Origin: Spiro-02 sp034114085
GTDB lineage: Bacteria > Spirochaetota > Spirochaetia > Sphaerochaetales > Sphaerochaetaceae
Assembly: GCA_034114085.1 (NCBI GenBank)
Contig: JAXEWB010000081.1
Span: 1 to 64,000, forward strand
Length of the DNA stretch: 64,000 nt
Direction: 5' to 3'
The first letter of the stretch is position 1; each line of letters opens with the position of its first letter. Both the position numbers and the translations under genes were made by a program. Positions 33,600 to 42,510 of this stretch are shown here, in pieces. The notes beneath the pieces are model-generated. The model saw only the letters and a list, made by a program, of their open reading frames with translations. It had not been told where the DNA came from and made no database searches.

Positions 33600-35326
33600 A
33601 CCTTCGTACAGTCGTTTTGCTTGTCCGTTCCTACTATTCCGGTACTAGGCCTTGGACGCATCTGTTTCAGATCGTTTCTTCCCGCCGTCCGGGAAAAGAC
33701 GCGGGCCTGGCAAAAAAGGCCTTCAGGATTATTGGCGGTATCCTGCTGGGGGTGCTGCTTGCATTTTCTTTCGCGATGCTCATGGTCATGATCGGGGTCA
33801 ACTACTATTCGTTTCAGCAGATGGGCCTGCTGATCGGTCTTCCCGATCTCGGCGCGTTTCTCGCTGAAATTCTCGGCGCTGTCCTTGTATTCCTGTTTTC
33901 CTGCATGACCGCCGCCTCGACGCTCTATCGGGGCAAAGACCTTTCCATGCTGATGACCGTACCGGTACGCCAGAGTGAATTGCTCGCCAGTCGCCTGGTG
34001 TTGCTGTACACCGCGTTGTTTCCTCTCTATTTCTTCGTGACCGTCCCCGGCATCGTGATCGTATGGGGTGTCACCGGCTGGTCCGTGCCGTTGGTGTTCG
34101 GCGGTCTGTTCACCCTGTTTCTCGGACCTGTCGTTCCCATCTTGCTTGGCGCAGTGTTCGGAAGGGTTGTCATGAAGCTCTCCAAGGGGCGCAACAACAA
34201 GGTGTTGATTGAACTTGTCGCCGTTCTGGTCGTCATGGCTTTGGTCTTGTTCGCCCAAGGCGGGGTGATGCGGATGTCGGGGCTTGACGAATCTTCGGAT
34301 CCCAGCCAGCTGGTCGCGGCGCTCGGCGCGACTGTTTCAACGGCGTACAAGTCTTTATTCTATTTTGCCTGCCAGACATCAATGCTTTTTTCCCAATACG
34401 GTTTTCTCAATCCCTATCTGGCGTTTGTTTTGAGTGTGCTGATCAATGTGGTCTTTACTTGGCTTGCAATCCTGTTTCTCTCCCGTTCCTACGGGCAGTG
34501 CGTTTCAATCGCCCAGAATGGAGTGAATAAGGTTCATCGTCGTAAATTGATTGCTTCAATACATTTCTTTCGCAAGAAACGGAGCGCTCTGTTTGAACCG
34601 TCGTCGCGTGTTGTCAGTCTTGCCGCGAAGGAATGGGATATTATTCGAGGGACTCCCGCCTTTCTGATTGAACTTGTCGGGGAAGTCTGTATCCCAATCA
34701 TCTTGGTCATAGTCTATGCGCTGAGCGGCGTGCTCGGCGAAATGCGGGGCATGGTTGAATCCGTAAGCTCTTCACCTTGGTTTTCCGCCGGGATGTGCGG
34801 TATTCTGGTATTGATGGCTTCGTTTTCCATGGTAAGTTCCACCAGCGTTTCCCGCGAAGGCCCTTTGTTCTCGTTGAGCCGTTCCTGGCCTGTCTCGTTC
34901 CGAACTCATGTCAACGGCAAAATGGCGTTGCACATGGTCATGCTGTACGTTCCCCATGTAATCTACCTGTTCTTGTGTTGCTGGATATTCAATATCGATG
35001 CGAAGAATCTTCCCTGGATGCTGTTCCTTGGCTTGTTCACCATCTTCGGTACCGGTGCGTTGGATCTCGCTGTTGACTATCACCGGCCGGTTTTGGATTG
35101 GAAACTGCCGCAACAGGCGGTCAAGCAGAATTTGAACGGACTGATTGGAATGGGATTGAGCCTGCTGTATCTGATGATTGTGGCTGTGTCGGCCATCGTT
35201 CCCGGAATTCTTGGTCTTGCGCCGGTATGGTGCATGTATACCGCCACCGCAGTGTCCCTGTTTCTGGCGTTCATCTGCTACAGGGCCGCATTAGGGCAAG
35301 CGAGAGCCGCCTATCTGCCGCAGTAG
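33596..35326 (+). CDS. ABC-2 type exporter permease
   Basis: This is a 576-residue membrane protein with about 12 predicted hydrophobic segments and no ATPase motif. It is about twice the length of ordinary ABC-2 permeases and resembles the large putative exporter permeases that pair with a single ATPase gene. After the first helix pair comes YRGKDLSMLMTVPVRQSELLASR, the amphipathic coupling region of the family, and a second copy-like block near SREGPLFSLSRSWPVSFRTH suggests internal duplication. It starts within the ATPase stop codon. The cargo is unknown. Confidence 0.85.
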   Translation: MNLRTVVLLVRSYYSGTRPWTHLFQIVSSRRPGKDAGLAKKAFRIIGGILLGVLLAFSFAMLMVMIGVNYYSFQQMGLLIGLPDLGAFLAEILGAVLVFLFSCMTAASTLYRGKDLSMLMTVPVRQSELLASRLVLLYTALFPLYFFVTVPGIVIVWGVTGWSVPLVFGGLFTLFLGPVVPILLGAVFGRVVMKLSKGRNNKVLIELVAVLVVMALVLFAQGGVMRMSGLDESSDPSQLVAALGATVSTAYKSLFYFACQTSMLFSQYGFLNPYLAFVLSVLINVVFTWLAILFLSRSYGQCVSIAQNGVNKVHRRKLIASIHFFRKKRSALFEPSSRVVSLAAKEWDIIRGTPAFLIELVGEVCIPIILVIVYALSGVLGEMRGMVESVSSSPWFSAGMCGILVLMASFSMVSSTSVSREGPLFSLSRSWPVSFRTHVNGKMALHMVMLYVPHVIYLFLCCWIFNIDAKNLPWMLFLGLFTIFGTGALDLAVDYHRPVLDWKLPQQAVKQNLNGLIGMGLSLLYLMIVAVSAIVPGILGLAPVWCMYTATAVSLFLAFICYRAALGQARAAYLPQ

Positions 35327-35425
35327 GCCTTTTCTGAACGGACCGGGCCAGGCGGAAGGCCTCCTGTCATGCGATGCGAGAACATGCACCGTCCCGTAGC
35401 GGGGCATCCCGAACTGAAAGATGGT

Positions 35426-35453
35426 CCGGGCGGTAGCCTCTGTGTTCGCCCGG
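35426..35453. terminator. Stem-loop between convergent genes
   Basis: CCGGGCG (35426-35432) pairs with CGCCCGG (35447-35453); flanking GGT/ACC bases add weak pairing. No T-run is present, so its termination role is unsure. Confidence 0.4.
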
Positions 35454-35473
35454 GAACCGGACGCCTGCTGTTT

Positions 35474-35950
35474 TTAACGCGACACCGTCAGCTGGATGTT
35501 GGCCCTGTCGCTGTTGCCCGCGGTAAGCACCCAGGCGTCCTCGGTAGCCTCCAGGTAGGGGACCGTCTCTCCGCTTCTGCGGACCTGGACGCTGATGGAA
35601 TACCTCATATAGGGCAGGATGTCCTTGCTGTCATACCGAATCGTATAGTTCACCGGAAAGCGTTGCGGATTTCTAATCCGCTGATGCGATATCTCCTGTG
35701 TGTTCCCGGTCACGAAGTCGTACTGCGTCAGGGAGATGTCGATCACCAGGCTGCCGTCGGTATAGGAGTAGTTTCCGGGATATGCGATGCTTCCTGTAAT
35801 TACACCATAATCCAACGCCAGGCTTCGCCGCTGTTCCTCCTGCTCCGGGCTGGACGAACAGGACGTCAGCAAAGCTATGCCGCACAGGCATAAGAAGAAC
35901 TGGATGCGGCGGTTGCTGTTCCGTATACGGGCCTTCCGTTGGTTGTCCAA
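35474..35950 (-). CDS. Lipoprotein with YbaY/YscW-type domain
   Basis: This is a 158-residue exported protein. A positively charged N-terminus (DNQRKARIRNSNRR) leads into a hydrophobic stretch and the lipobox LLTSCSSS, with Cys at about residue 31. The mature part has YGVITGSIAYPGNYSYTDGS, then VIDISLTQYDF, NYTIRYDSKDILPYMRYSIS and a final NIQLTVSR. This spacing resembles the small beta-sandwich of YbaY and the YscW pilotin family. The function is unknown; in other bacteria relatives assist outer-membrane protein assembly. No secretion genes are nearby. Confidence 0.7.
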   Translation of the reverse strand: MDNQRKARIRNSNRRIQFFLCLCGIALLTSCSSSPEQEEQRRSLALDYGVITGSIAYPGNYSYTDGSLVIDISLTQYDFVTGNTQEISHQRIRNPQRFPVNYTIRYDSKDILPYMRYSISVQVRRSGETVPYLEATEDAWVLTAGNSDRANIQLTVSR

Positions 35951-36316
35951 TCATAACTCCTTGGCGGTGTGTCGGTGACATCGATACCGATTGGATGTTG
36001 ATGTCGATAAAAGGGTATATGCAATTTCCCTAAAAGTCAAACTCCCTGCTCGGAGAATGGGCGCATGCCTGCGTTGCATTCAGGATTGCCGTACCTGTAG
36101 TACTGTCAATCCTTTCGCGCCTTGCCAGGCTCCCATTCTCCTTCGCAGGATTTGCTATGGTTGGCGTGTGATAGTCGTTGTCTCAACAGGGCCGTGCTTT
36201 TCGCACTGCCCCTGTTTCACGGCCTTGCCTCCCGCGACCTTTCCTTCGCAGGCTGGCGTTCAAGCGTTGTGTGCCTGCCTGCGTCGTGTTCAACTACAAA
36301 AGAGCAAGAATCATGA
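35951..36316. other. 366-nt region between the lipoprotein gene and the polyvalent remnant
   Basis: No convincing gene is seen. The region contains the nested inverted repeat at 36053-36140. The sequence has no protein-like frame and is probably decayed mobile-element border. Confidence 0.45.
36053..36140. repeat. Nested inverted repeat, cruciform- or hairpin-forming
   Basis: Outer arms GGAGAATGGG (36053-36062) and CCCATTCTCC (36131-36140) are perfect over 10 bp. Inside them GCCT/AGGC, then AGGATTG (36082-36088)/CAATCCT (36107-36113), and innermost GTAC/GTAC pair around CTGTA. It is 88 nt in total. It does not fit a tRNA fold. Confidence 0.6.
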
Positions 36317-38997
36317 CGATACATTCCCCAGCGGTTCCTTCAATATTTCAAAGGGGATGCGGTCGATAACAGGGTATACAGCGGGCAAGCTTATTTCATC
36401 GATCACGCATTGAATCATCATGCCGATTTGGGGATCGATGAATATCTGAATATCTGAATATCCAGGAGATATTGTCTTCCCCCGATGAGATTATTGCCGA
36501 CACCCGGCATAGGAACAGCAAAGAAACAACAAGGGACAATTTGATTTTCATCAAGAAGCAATCCCGTCTCATGGAAGTGGTTTCTCTAGAACAGGCCGGC
36601 AATGGACGCCTGCTCTTTCATAAGACTGCGTTCAGGACAAAAAACAACCCATACCCCAGTCTGCCCAGGGTAGGGGCTCTGTCAGATGCGGGCGGCGTAT
36701 CCACAATCGATACTACGGCAGAAACCGTATTCTCCGGAAGCCTTTCCGGAACTTCTGACAAGGGAAATATATCACGACTATTGGATGGCGTCAACGCAGA
36801 GAGTGTATCCAGGGTAGTTGATGAGAACGGCGAGCCGAAAATCATGTATCATGGTTCTCCCCGTGCTGGATTTCACACCTTTGAAATTGAGCGGTCCGGT
36901 TCATCGAACACCAATGCTCCGATAGGCTTTTGGTTCGCCGAAGACAGGGCTTTGGCGGATAGCTTCTCGCGGATGTGGTGGGGAAGAAATCCCGGTGTCC
37001 ACGAAGTGTTCCTGGATATGAAGAACCCAAAGGAATATATCACCAAGGACATGTCAGGCGAAGCCAGTCGACTGAAAGGTGAGATAGATCATATCCAAAC
37101 CCAGAAGAACGCGATCCTCAAGGAATTGACCGGAAAGGAACCGGACAATTCCTTTGTCCAGACAGGTGAATCCCGGCTTTACAAGGAAGCGATGAATGAT
37201 AACCTCTATTTTGGAAAGCCTTTTGGCGAAAAGCTCAAGCAATGGGATGCACTTGAGGCACGGCAAAAACAGTTGTATGAGCAACTGAACGTGGCTGAAA
37301 ACGGAGATGCATATCTCCAGATGCTTGACGATCTTGACGAGTTCGCTACCTATAACGGCAAAAAACACAAATGGGGAAGGAAGCATAGAGCCCAGGATGA
37401 TTCTCAAAAGGCGATAGCGCAATACAAGCGGTCTCTCACGGATCAAGGATATGACGGTATTGTCATACGGAACACTGACGCTGATGCACGGAGCGTAGGC
37501 CGGGAAAGTGTGAACCAATATGTTGTATTCGATTCCACACAGATCAAGTCCGCCACGGACAACCGGGGGACGTTCGACGCGGAGAACCCGAACATCCTCT
37601 ATCAGCTTGCACCGGAAACGGTACGGCAACTTGATTACCCCATCGCATTACCTGATTCTGATGTCTTCCGGGAGGCCGTTGAGAATACCAAGGGGGCGAC
37701 CATCACGGACGATGGATTGCTCAATTCCGGTGTGTCCCGGGAGCGGGCGGCGTCCGGCGCGTTGTTCCAGGCTGATGACGCTGCCTTGTCCCAGGTGCGG
37801 CGGGAATACGCCGACACCGAGACCCGGCTTCGTGCGAACCCCGACAACTTCGACGCTGACGGCAACCACCTCGCTCCCAATGGCAAGCCCTCCAACCTCA
37901 CATACGAACAGTGGGTTCAGGTGCGGACTCCGGCGTTCAAGAAGTGGTTCGGGAACTGGGAAGGCCGGGAAGCGGTAAACCGTATTGTTGATTCTCGACC
38001 GTTTGCAATCAATGTCTCAGCGATTCCTGCCAGTCCAGACCTCAAGGCCGTCAAGACAAGCGCAGCGAACTTTGGCAAGACCCTCACGGGGACTTATACG
38101 AACCTGTCGGATGGATTCTCCTTCAACCTTACTACGAGCAGTAAGTTCGGCAGTCTGAAAGAAATTCTGGAACATGACTACAAGGACGTCCATCACCTGC
38201 AATCCATCGCGGCAATCCCCTATATCGCTGAGAACTCGCAGTTTGTCACGGAATTGAAGAACGACAATCCAAGAAAACCAGAGATCGATAGATTCCGGTA
38301 TTATGTATCGGCTATATCCATTGACGGTTTCGAGTACATGGTCAAATCCGTTGTGTCGATCGCCAAGGACGGCAACCGGTATTATGACCACAAGCTGACT
38401 GAACTGGCAAAAATAAAGGAGTTCATTTCCTCTTCTGTAAACCAGAAACAAACAGATTTGGAAATCAACTCCTCATGTATAAAGGATAAGCGATTACTGC
38501 AAATAATACAAGAAATATTCACTTCGTCCAAGGTAGTTGATGAAAACGGCGAGCCGCAGGTGGTCTATCACGGGACGACCAATCGTGATGAGGCAAGCAC
38601 ATGGAACCCCAAATGGAAGAGCTATGGCACGGAATACTCCCGGTTCTCCGTGTTCCGCAGGAAGAACGAGGGACGTGCGAATTCAGGTTTTTTCTTCAAT
38701 AGCGACATGGACAACGCGGGTGGATATGGCTTTGAACTCTATGCCTGCTATTTGAATTTGCGCAATCCCTTGGACATAGAGGCGAACGGTCAGAATTATG
38801 GGAGCATGGAATTCAACGCTATGAAGAAGGATATTTGCGAATGGGCCGAATATGCGGAAAAGAAAGGATATGACGGGGTAATATTCAACGACGTAAGTGA
38901 CGGCGTCGGTTTGGGGGATTTGGATGTTCCTGCCAACGACTTCGTAGCGTTCAAAGCCAACCAGGTCAAGTCCGCCATGGACGACAGATGGAGGTAG
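36317..38997 (+). pseudogene. Polyvalent mobile-element protein remnant: nuclease-like and two ADP-ribosyltransferase-like domains
   Basis: An intact frame of 841 codons runs from 36472 to 38997. Upstream in another frame, 36317-36454 encodes SGQAYFIDHALNHHADLGID, the usual lead-in of a phage Barnase/EndoU/ColicinE5-RelE-like (PBECR) nuclease domain. Its continuation SSPDEIIADTRHRN, with LFHKTAFRTKNNPYPSLPRV, lies in the main frame. The shift is an extra 8-bp repeat unit at 36440. The main frame then holds ART-like domain 1 (VVDENGEPKIMYHGSPRAGF, about residues 105-375), a LPD3/barnase-like segment (FRYYVSAISIDGFEYMVKSV, about 590-655), and ART-like domain 2 (VVDENGEPQVVYHGTTNRDE, about 680-841). 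Domain names follow the polyvalent-protein literature as I recall it. No capsid, portal or integrase gene is nearby. Confidence 0.65.
36440..36463 (+). repeat. 8-bp tandem repeat causing a frameshift
   Basis: GAATATCT occurs twice in tandem and is followed by GAATATCC. Removing one unit would restore a continuous reading frame through the nuclease-like domain (IDEYLNIQEILSSPDEI). Confidence 0.85.
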
Positions 38998-39357
38998 TCT
39001 CTTTGGAACAGGTTGGCGATGGACGCATGCCTTGCATAAGGCTACGTTCAGGACAATAAACGGCACATACCCCAGTCTGCTCCGGATATGGGTTCCGTCA
39101 GTTGTGGGCGGCCCTTTCACAATCGACGCTACGCCAGAACCCGTATTCACCGGAGACTTTTGCAGAAAGGACTTCTGCCATTGTGAATGCATCACAAGGA
39201 CGGTCGCCTCCAAAGGATGGGTATTCCATACGCCATGGTCAATATCCGCCACATGTGAAAAGGAAAGCGCGGATATTTCACGGCCGCATAATCAAGCGCG
39301 GATAATGAAAGCTTTCCTCAGCCCAAAGACAAACGGGCTCTGGTGTGGGAACTGACG
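38987..39357 (+). repeat. Degenerate second copy of the polyvalent gene N-terminal segment
   Basis: The segment 38987-39168 repeats 36571-36760 with frequent substitutions and small indels. Shared landmarks are ATGGA(A/G)GT, GGACGC, TACGTTCAGGACAA versus TGCGTTCAGGACAA, CATACCCCAGTCTG, and ACAATCGA. At the protein level HKATFRTINGTYPSLLRI matches HKTAFRTKNNPYPSLPRV. The copy is frameshifted near 39015 and joined directly to the end of the second ART-like domain. The remainder to 39357 is unassigned. Confidence 0.75.
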
Positions 39358-39359
39358 GA

Positions 39360-40106
39360 TTAATTTGAGTTTTCCTGGGAATTCCTCGTTTTTGTTTTCA
39401 ACCATGCCCTCACGATCAGGCAGGCCTCGTCAACCGAACCCGCCAAGGCAAACCCCCGTTGTTCAGGATTTTCGCCGGGAAGCTTGTCCCAGTCGATAAG
39501 GATGCCGAGATCCGCATGGTGAAGCATCGGGATGTCAGTCGGGCCATCGCCGATAGCGACCGTCAGCGGCCTGACACCCGTGGTGGTGACGATACGGGCT
39601 ATGTGATCGTCCAATATCCGTACCTTGTCCTGTGGCGTTCTGACGGAAATGGTGACTGAAGCCAGCGTTCCACGAGTCGTATCGAACACCTTTCCGGTAA
39701 TGTCACTGAATATTTCCAGGACATTCATCTGCGTCAAATATCTTTCTATGAGGTTCACCGTGCCGCAACTGATGATACAAAGCTCCGCTTCCGTATCTTT
39801 TTTCAAACTACGCAGGGATTCCAATGCGGACGGCTCCACCAAGGCGCACAAGTCGGTGACGACATCATCGAACATCGTGGACGGGGCGTTACGGGTTAAT
39901 TTCACGTAGTTGTCGGTAAACTCACCAAGGTGCATCATCCCCTTCATGTCTTTCAGCACCGCTCTTTTCGCGATGGCGCGCTTGAGCGTTCCCGCTCGCT
40001 CCGTCGCTTTCAGCAGGAGCCTTTGTTCACTGTCATATGGCCGAAGAGGGTAGAGCGTCCCGTCAAAATCAAAAGCGATCAGCAATGGGGTGGGGTGGTC
40101 ATGCAT
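39360..40106 (-). CDS. HAD-superfamily phosphatase (SerB-like)
   Basis: This is a 248-residue HAD hydrolase. Motif I is IAFDFDGTLYPL at residues 10-21, with both catalytic aspartates. Motif II is LCIISCGTVN, and motif IV is VAIGDGPTDIPMLHHADLGI. The helical cap is inserted after motif I (about residues 30-95), as in phosphoserine phosphatase-like proteins. The likely substrate is a small phosphomonoester, not identifiable. The frame could extend to 40514, but the promoter places transcription at the ATG at 40106. No ribosome-binding site is present, consistent with a leaderless message. Confidence 0.85.
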   Translation of the reverse strand: MHDHPTPLLIAFDFDGTLYPLRPYDSEQRLLLKATERAGTLKRAIAKRAVLKDMKGMMHLGEFTDNYVKLTRNAPSTMFDDVVTDLCALVEPSALESLRSLKKDTEAELCIISCGTVNLIERYLTQMNVLEIFSDITGKVFDTTRGTLASVTISVRTPQDKVRILDDHIARIVTTTGVRPLTVAIGDGPTDIPMLHHADLGILIDWDKLPGENPEQRGFALAGSVDEACLIVRAWLKTKTRNSQENSN

Positions 40107-40112
40107 GGGCGT

Positions 40113-40141
40113 AGTATACGGGGGATGATGATATGATGCAA
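40113..40141 (-). promoter_or_regulatory. Promoter for a leaderless HAD phosphatase mRNA
   Basis: On the minus strand TTGCAT (40136-40141) and TATACT (40113-40118) are 17 bp apart. Six nt (ACGCCC) separate the -10 from the ATG at 40106. Confidence 0.55.
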
Positions 40142-40154
40142 CGGCCCTTGCAGA

Positions 40155-40182
40155 TGAAAAGAGCCGCCACAATCGTGGCGGC
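40155..40182 (-). terminator. Terminator of the hflKC operon
   Basis: On the minus strand GCCGCCAC and GTGGCGGC pair around GATT, followed by TCTTTTC. A second nested hairpin (CCGCTCCA...TGGAGCGG) precedes it in the transcript. Confidence 0.75.
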
Positions 40183-40264
40183 CCTGTAGAATCCCGGCAA
40201 CCCGCTCCATATCCTCCCCCTGCGGGGTGACGTGGAGCGGCTGTAGAACAACAGCCCCTAGGGA

Positions 40265-41248
40265 CTATTGGTTGCTTTTGCCGTACATCAAGTTGAAGTA
40301 CTCCATGTCGGTGCTGAGGACCTTGTTCAGGTTCGGGATCGTCTTCTTGTAGGACTCCAGGGACCTCCATAGCTGGAAGAACTGGGGATCCGCCTCGTAA
40401 GCCTCGGCGTATATTCGGGCCGCTTGGGCGTCGGCTACGCCCTTGATCTGCTCCGACTTGGCATAGGCTTCGGAAAGGATCGTCTTCTGGTCGTTCTCCG
40501 TCTTGCCCTGCCACTGCGCGAGCTGACCGCGGCCATAGGAGCGATATGCTTCGGCGATCTGGTTTCGTTCCTTGATCATCCGTTCGTAGACGCTCTGGGT
40601 CAGATCGTCGCTGTAGCGGATCTGGCGGATGACGATGTCGATCAACGTGATGCCGTAGGCGTCGGTGAATCCTGAAGCCATCTCGAACATCCGCTGGGAC
40701 AGGCCCTCCCGACCGATCTTGATCGTCTCCTGCTGCGTTGAAGTGACCGTCAGGTTTCGCAGGCGTTCGGCGTCTTCGATGTTATCGACGTTCTGCACCT
40801 GTTCCTCGACCTTGATCGCATTGATCTGGTTCGAGTTGCGCACCGCTTCATTGAGATAGTTCTCACTGATGACCGTGCGAATCGTGGAGTCCAGGACATC
40901 GTTGAGGCGCGAACGTCCATTCGCCACAGTATTGACCGTCTCATAGAACTTCACAGGGTCGCTGATCCTCCAGCGTGCGGTGGTGTCCACCCAGATGAAC
41001 TGATTCTCCTTGGTGGGGATGCGCTGCGCGTCGCCGTCCCATGAAAGTATCTTCTTAGGATATTTCACGACGTTGTCTATGACCGGCATCTTGAATTTCA
41101 GTCCCGCGGACGTCTCTGTGTTCACGATCTTCCCAAAACGGGTGACGACAGCCTGTTCCCCTTCGTCGAGGATGTAGAACGGCCCCAGAAGCAGGAAGAT
41201 GACCAGCAGGACGCCGATGACCACAAGTACCGTTACAGTCTTTTTCAT
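40265..41248 (-). CDS. hflC: HflC, membrane protease modulator
   Basis: This is a 327-residue SPFH/prohibitin-family protein. The N-terminal anchor is at residues 5-27, the SPFH domain begins FYILDEGEQAVVTRFGKIVN, and the region IVIRQIRYSDDLTQSVYERM followed by GRGQLAQWQGKTENDQKTIL is characteristic of HflC. With HflK it forms a cage around the FtsH protease, on the periplasmic side in E. coli. It starts in a 4-nt overlap with the end of hflK. No ftsH is in view. Confidence 0.92.
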   Translation of the reverse strand: MKKTVTVLVVIGVLLVIFLLLGPFYILDEGEQAVVTRFGKIVNTETSAGLKFKMPVIDNVVKYPKKILSWDGDAQRIPTKENQFIWVDTTARWRISDPVKFYETVNTVANGRSRLNDVLDSTIRTVISENYLNEAVRNSNQINAIKVEEQVQNVDNIEDAERLRNLTVTSTQQETIKIGREGLSQRMFEMASGFTDAYGITLIDIVIRQIRYSDDLTQSVYERMIKERNQIAEAYRSYGRGQLAQWQGKTENDQKTILSEAYAKSEQIKGVADAQAARIYAEAYEADPQFFQLWRSLESYKKTIPNLNKVLSTDMEYFNLMYGKSNQ

Positions 41249-42243
41249 TTGGCACCTCCCAGAAGATTGTCCACTGAACCGACCGGAAGGAAATTCTCCA
41301 GGTTTTTGTCGATGATGACGGTAGAACCCCTGCCGGACGCGTCGTTGATGATTTCTTCCATCGTTTCGATGTACAGCCGGATGCTGGTGATGTCCTTGCT
41401 CTGTTCATACGCCTCCCTCACCGAATTGAATCGGGCGACGTCTCCGGTGGCTTGGTTGACACGTTCGGCGGCATAGCCTTGTGCGACCTGCACCAGCCGG
41501 TTCGCTTCGCCTTGCGCGCTTGGAATCTCCCTGTTGTAGCCTTCCTTTCCTTCGTTTATCAATCTGTTCATGTCCTGGATGGCCTTGTTGACGTCTTCGA
41601 ACGCATCCTGGACGGTCCCGACGGGGGGCACGATGTTCTGCAACTTGACGGTGACGACCCTGATGCCGAGGTTGTAGGAGTCGAATATCTTCTGCATCGC
41701 CTCCTGCGTCTCCACCTCGATGCGTGTTCTTTCGCTGGTCATGACCGACAGGATCGGCAAGTCTCCCACGAGCTGGTTCATGACGGACTGGCTGATATCC
41801 CTGATCGTCGTATCCCTGTCCTGGACGCTGAACAACCATGCCGCGGGATTCTCGATCTTGTACTGCACGATCCACTCGACGTCGATGATGTTGAGGTCTC
41901 CGGTGAGCATGACCGATTCCCGGGGATAGTCCGCGGCGTTGAGCAGCGGGTTCGCCACAACCTGGTTGGACGAACGATAGCCGAACGTCATGGTCTGCAC
42001 GATCTGCGTCGGGACGTTGTAGTTGACGTCGATACCGAACGGCAACTTCGTCTGGAGACCGGGACCTACGGTCCGGTTATACTTGCCCAACCGCAAGACC
42101 ACCGCCTGTTCAGTCTGGTCTACTACAAAGAAACTGCTCATGACCAGAGCTATCAGTATCAGTACCCCAATCACGCCAAGAATGAGTTTTGGACTGATGC
42201 GGAAATGCTTGCGCGAGGAAGATTGTCTGTTATTCTCCTCCAT
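41245..42243 (-). CDS. hflK: HflK, membrane protease modulator
   Basis: This is a 332-residue SPFH protein and the first gene of the hflKC pair. A short basic cytoplasmic tail (MEENNRQSSSRKHFRISPK) is followed by the anchor ILGVIGVLILIALVMSSFFV and then the SPFH domain, FVVDQTEQAVVLRLGKYNRT. Later segments VQDAFEDVNKAIQDMNRLIN and GEANRLVQVAQGYAAERVNQ are HflK hallmarks. It lacks the Gly/Pro-rich N-terminal region of E. coli HflK. AGGAG lies 5 nt upstream of the ATG at 42243; the in-frame extension into metG antisense is not coding. Confidence 0.92.
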   Translation of the reverse strand: MEENNRQSSSRKHFRISPKLILGVIGVLILIALVMSSFFVVDQTEQAVVLRLGKYNRTVGPGLQTKLPFGIDVNYNVPTQIVQTMTFGYRSSNQVVANPLLNAADYPRESVMLTGDLNIIDVEWIVQYKIENPAAWLFSVQDRDTTIRDISQSVMNQLVGDLPILSVMTSERTRIEVETQEAMQKIFDSYNLGIRVVTVKLQNIVPPVGTVQDAFEDVNKAIQDMNRLINEGKEGYNREIPSAQGEANRLVQVAQGYAAERVNQATGDVARFNSVREAYEQSKDITSIRLYIETMEEIINDASGRGSTVIIDKNLENFLPVGSVDNLLGGAK

Positions 42244-42472
42244 CTCTTCTCCTACTGGACGCCTTTTGCGGTTGCAGGCTTCCTCCCTTGGATGGAGGCG
42301 GCTGCGCTGGCGCCCTTCATGATTCGTGCCGACAGGATACCTTTGGAACAAGTCGCCTACAATGACGGCACAGTCTACAATGTATATTGCGGGATACTCA
42401 TGGTCAAGGAACTTCGGAAAAAAGAGGCGGGAAGTTTGCCGTTCCAAATGTATCGTATCAGTCTGAATGATA

Positions 42473-42501
42473 TTGAAAAAAGCTCGGCGGAGGGCTATGA
42501 T
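42473..42501 (+). promoter_or_regulatory. metG promoter close to the start codon
   Basis: TTGAAA (42473-42478) and TATGAT (42496-42501) are exactly 17 bp apart. Only 9 nt lie between the -10 and the ATG at 42511, giving a leader of 0-3 nt. Confidence 0.5.
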
Positions 42502-42510
42502 GGACGGACT

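Noticed and set aside
33494..34258. 254-codon minus-strand frame opposite the ABC-2 genes
   Set aside because: The His/Asp/Gln-rich product is typical of antisense shadows of hydrophobic genes.
36053..36140. tRNA-like length (88 nt) with paired ends
   Set aside because: The T-arm, D-arm and anticodon arm do not form and TTCRA is missing at the right place.
35991..36413. 140-codon plus-strand frame before the polyvalent gene
   Set aside because: No family resemblance or ribosome-binding site; it runs across the nested inverted repeat in a different frame from the nuclease-like segment.
41452..42510. Plus-strand N-terminal extension of metG over hflK
   Set aside because: It is antisense to hflK, and the MetRS fold starts at MKKRRLITSALPYVNN.
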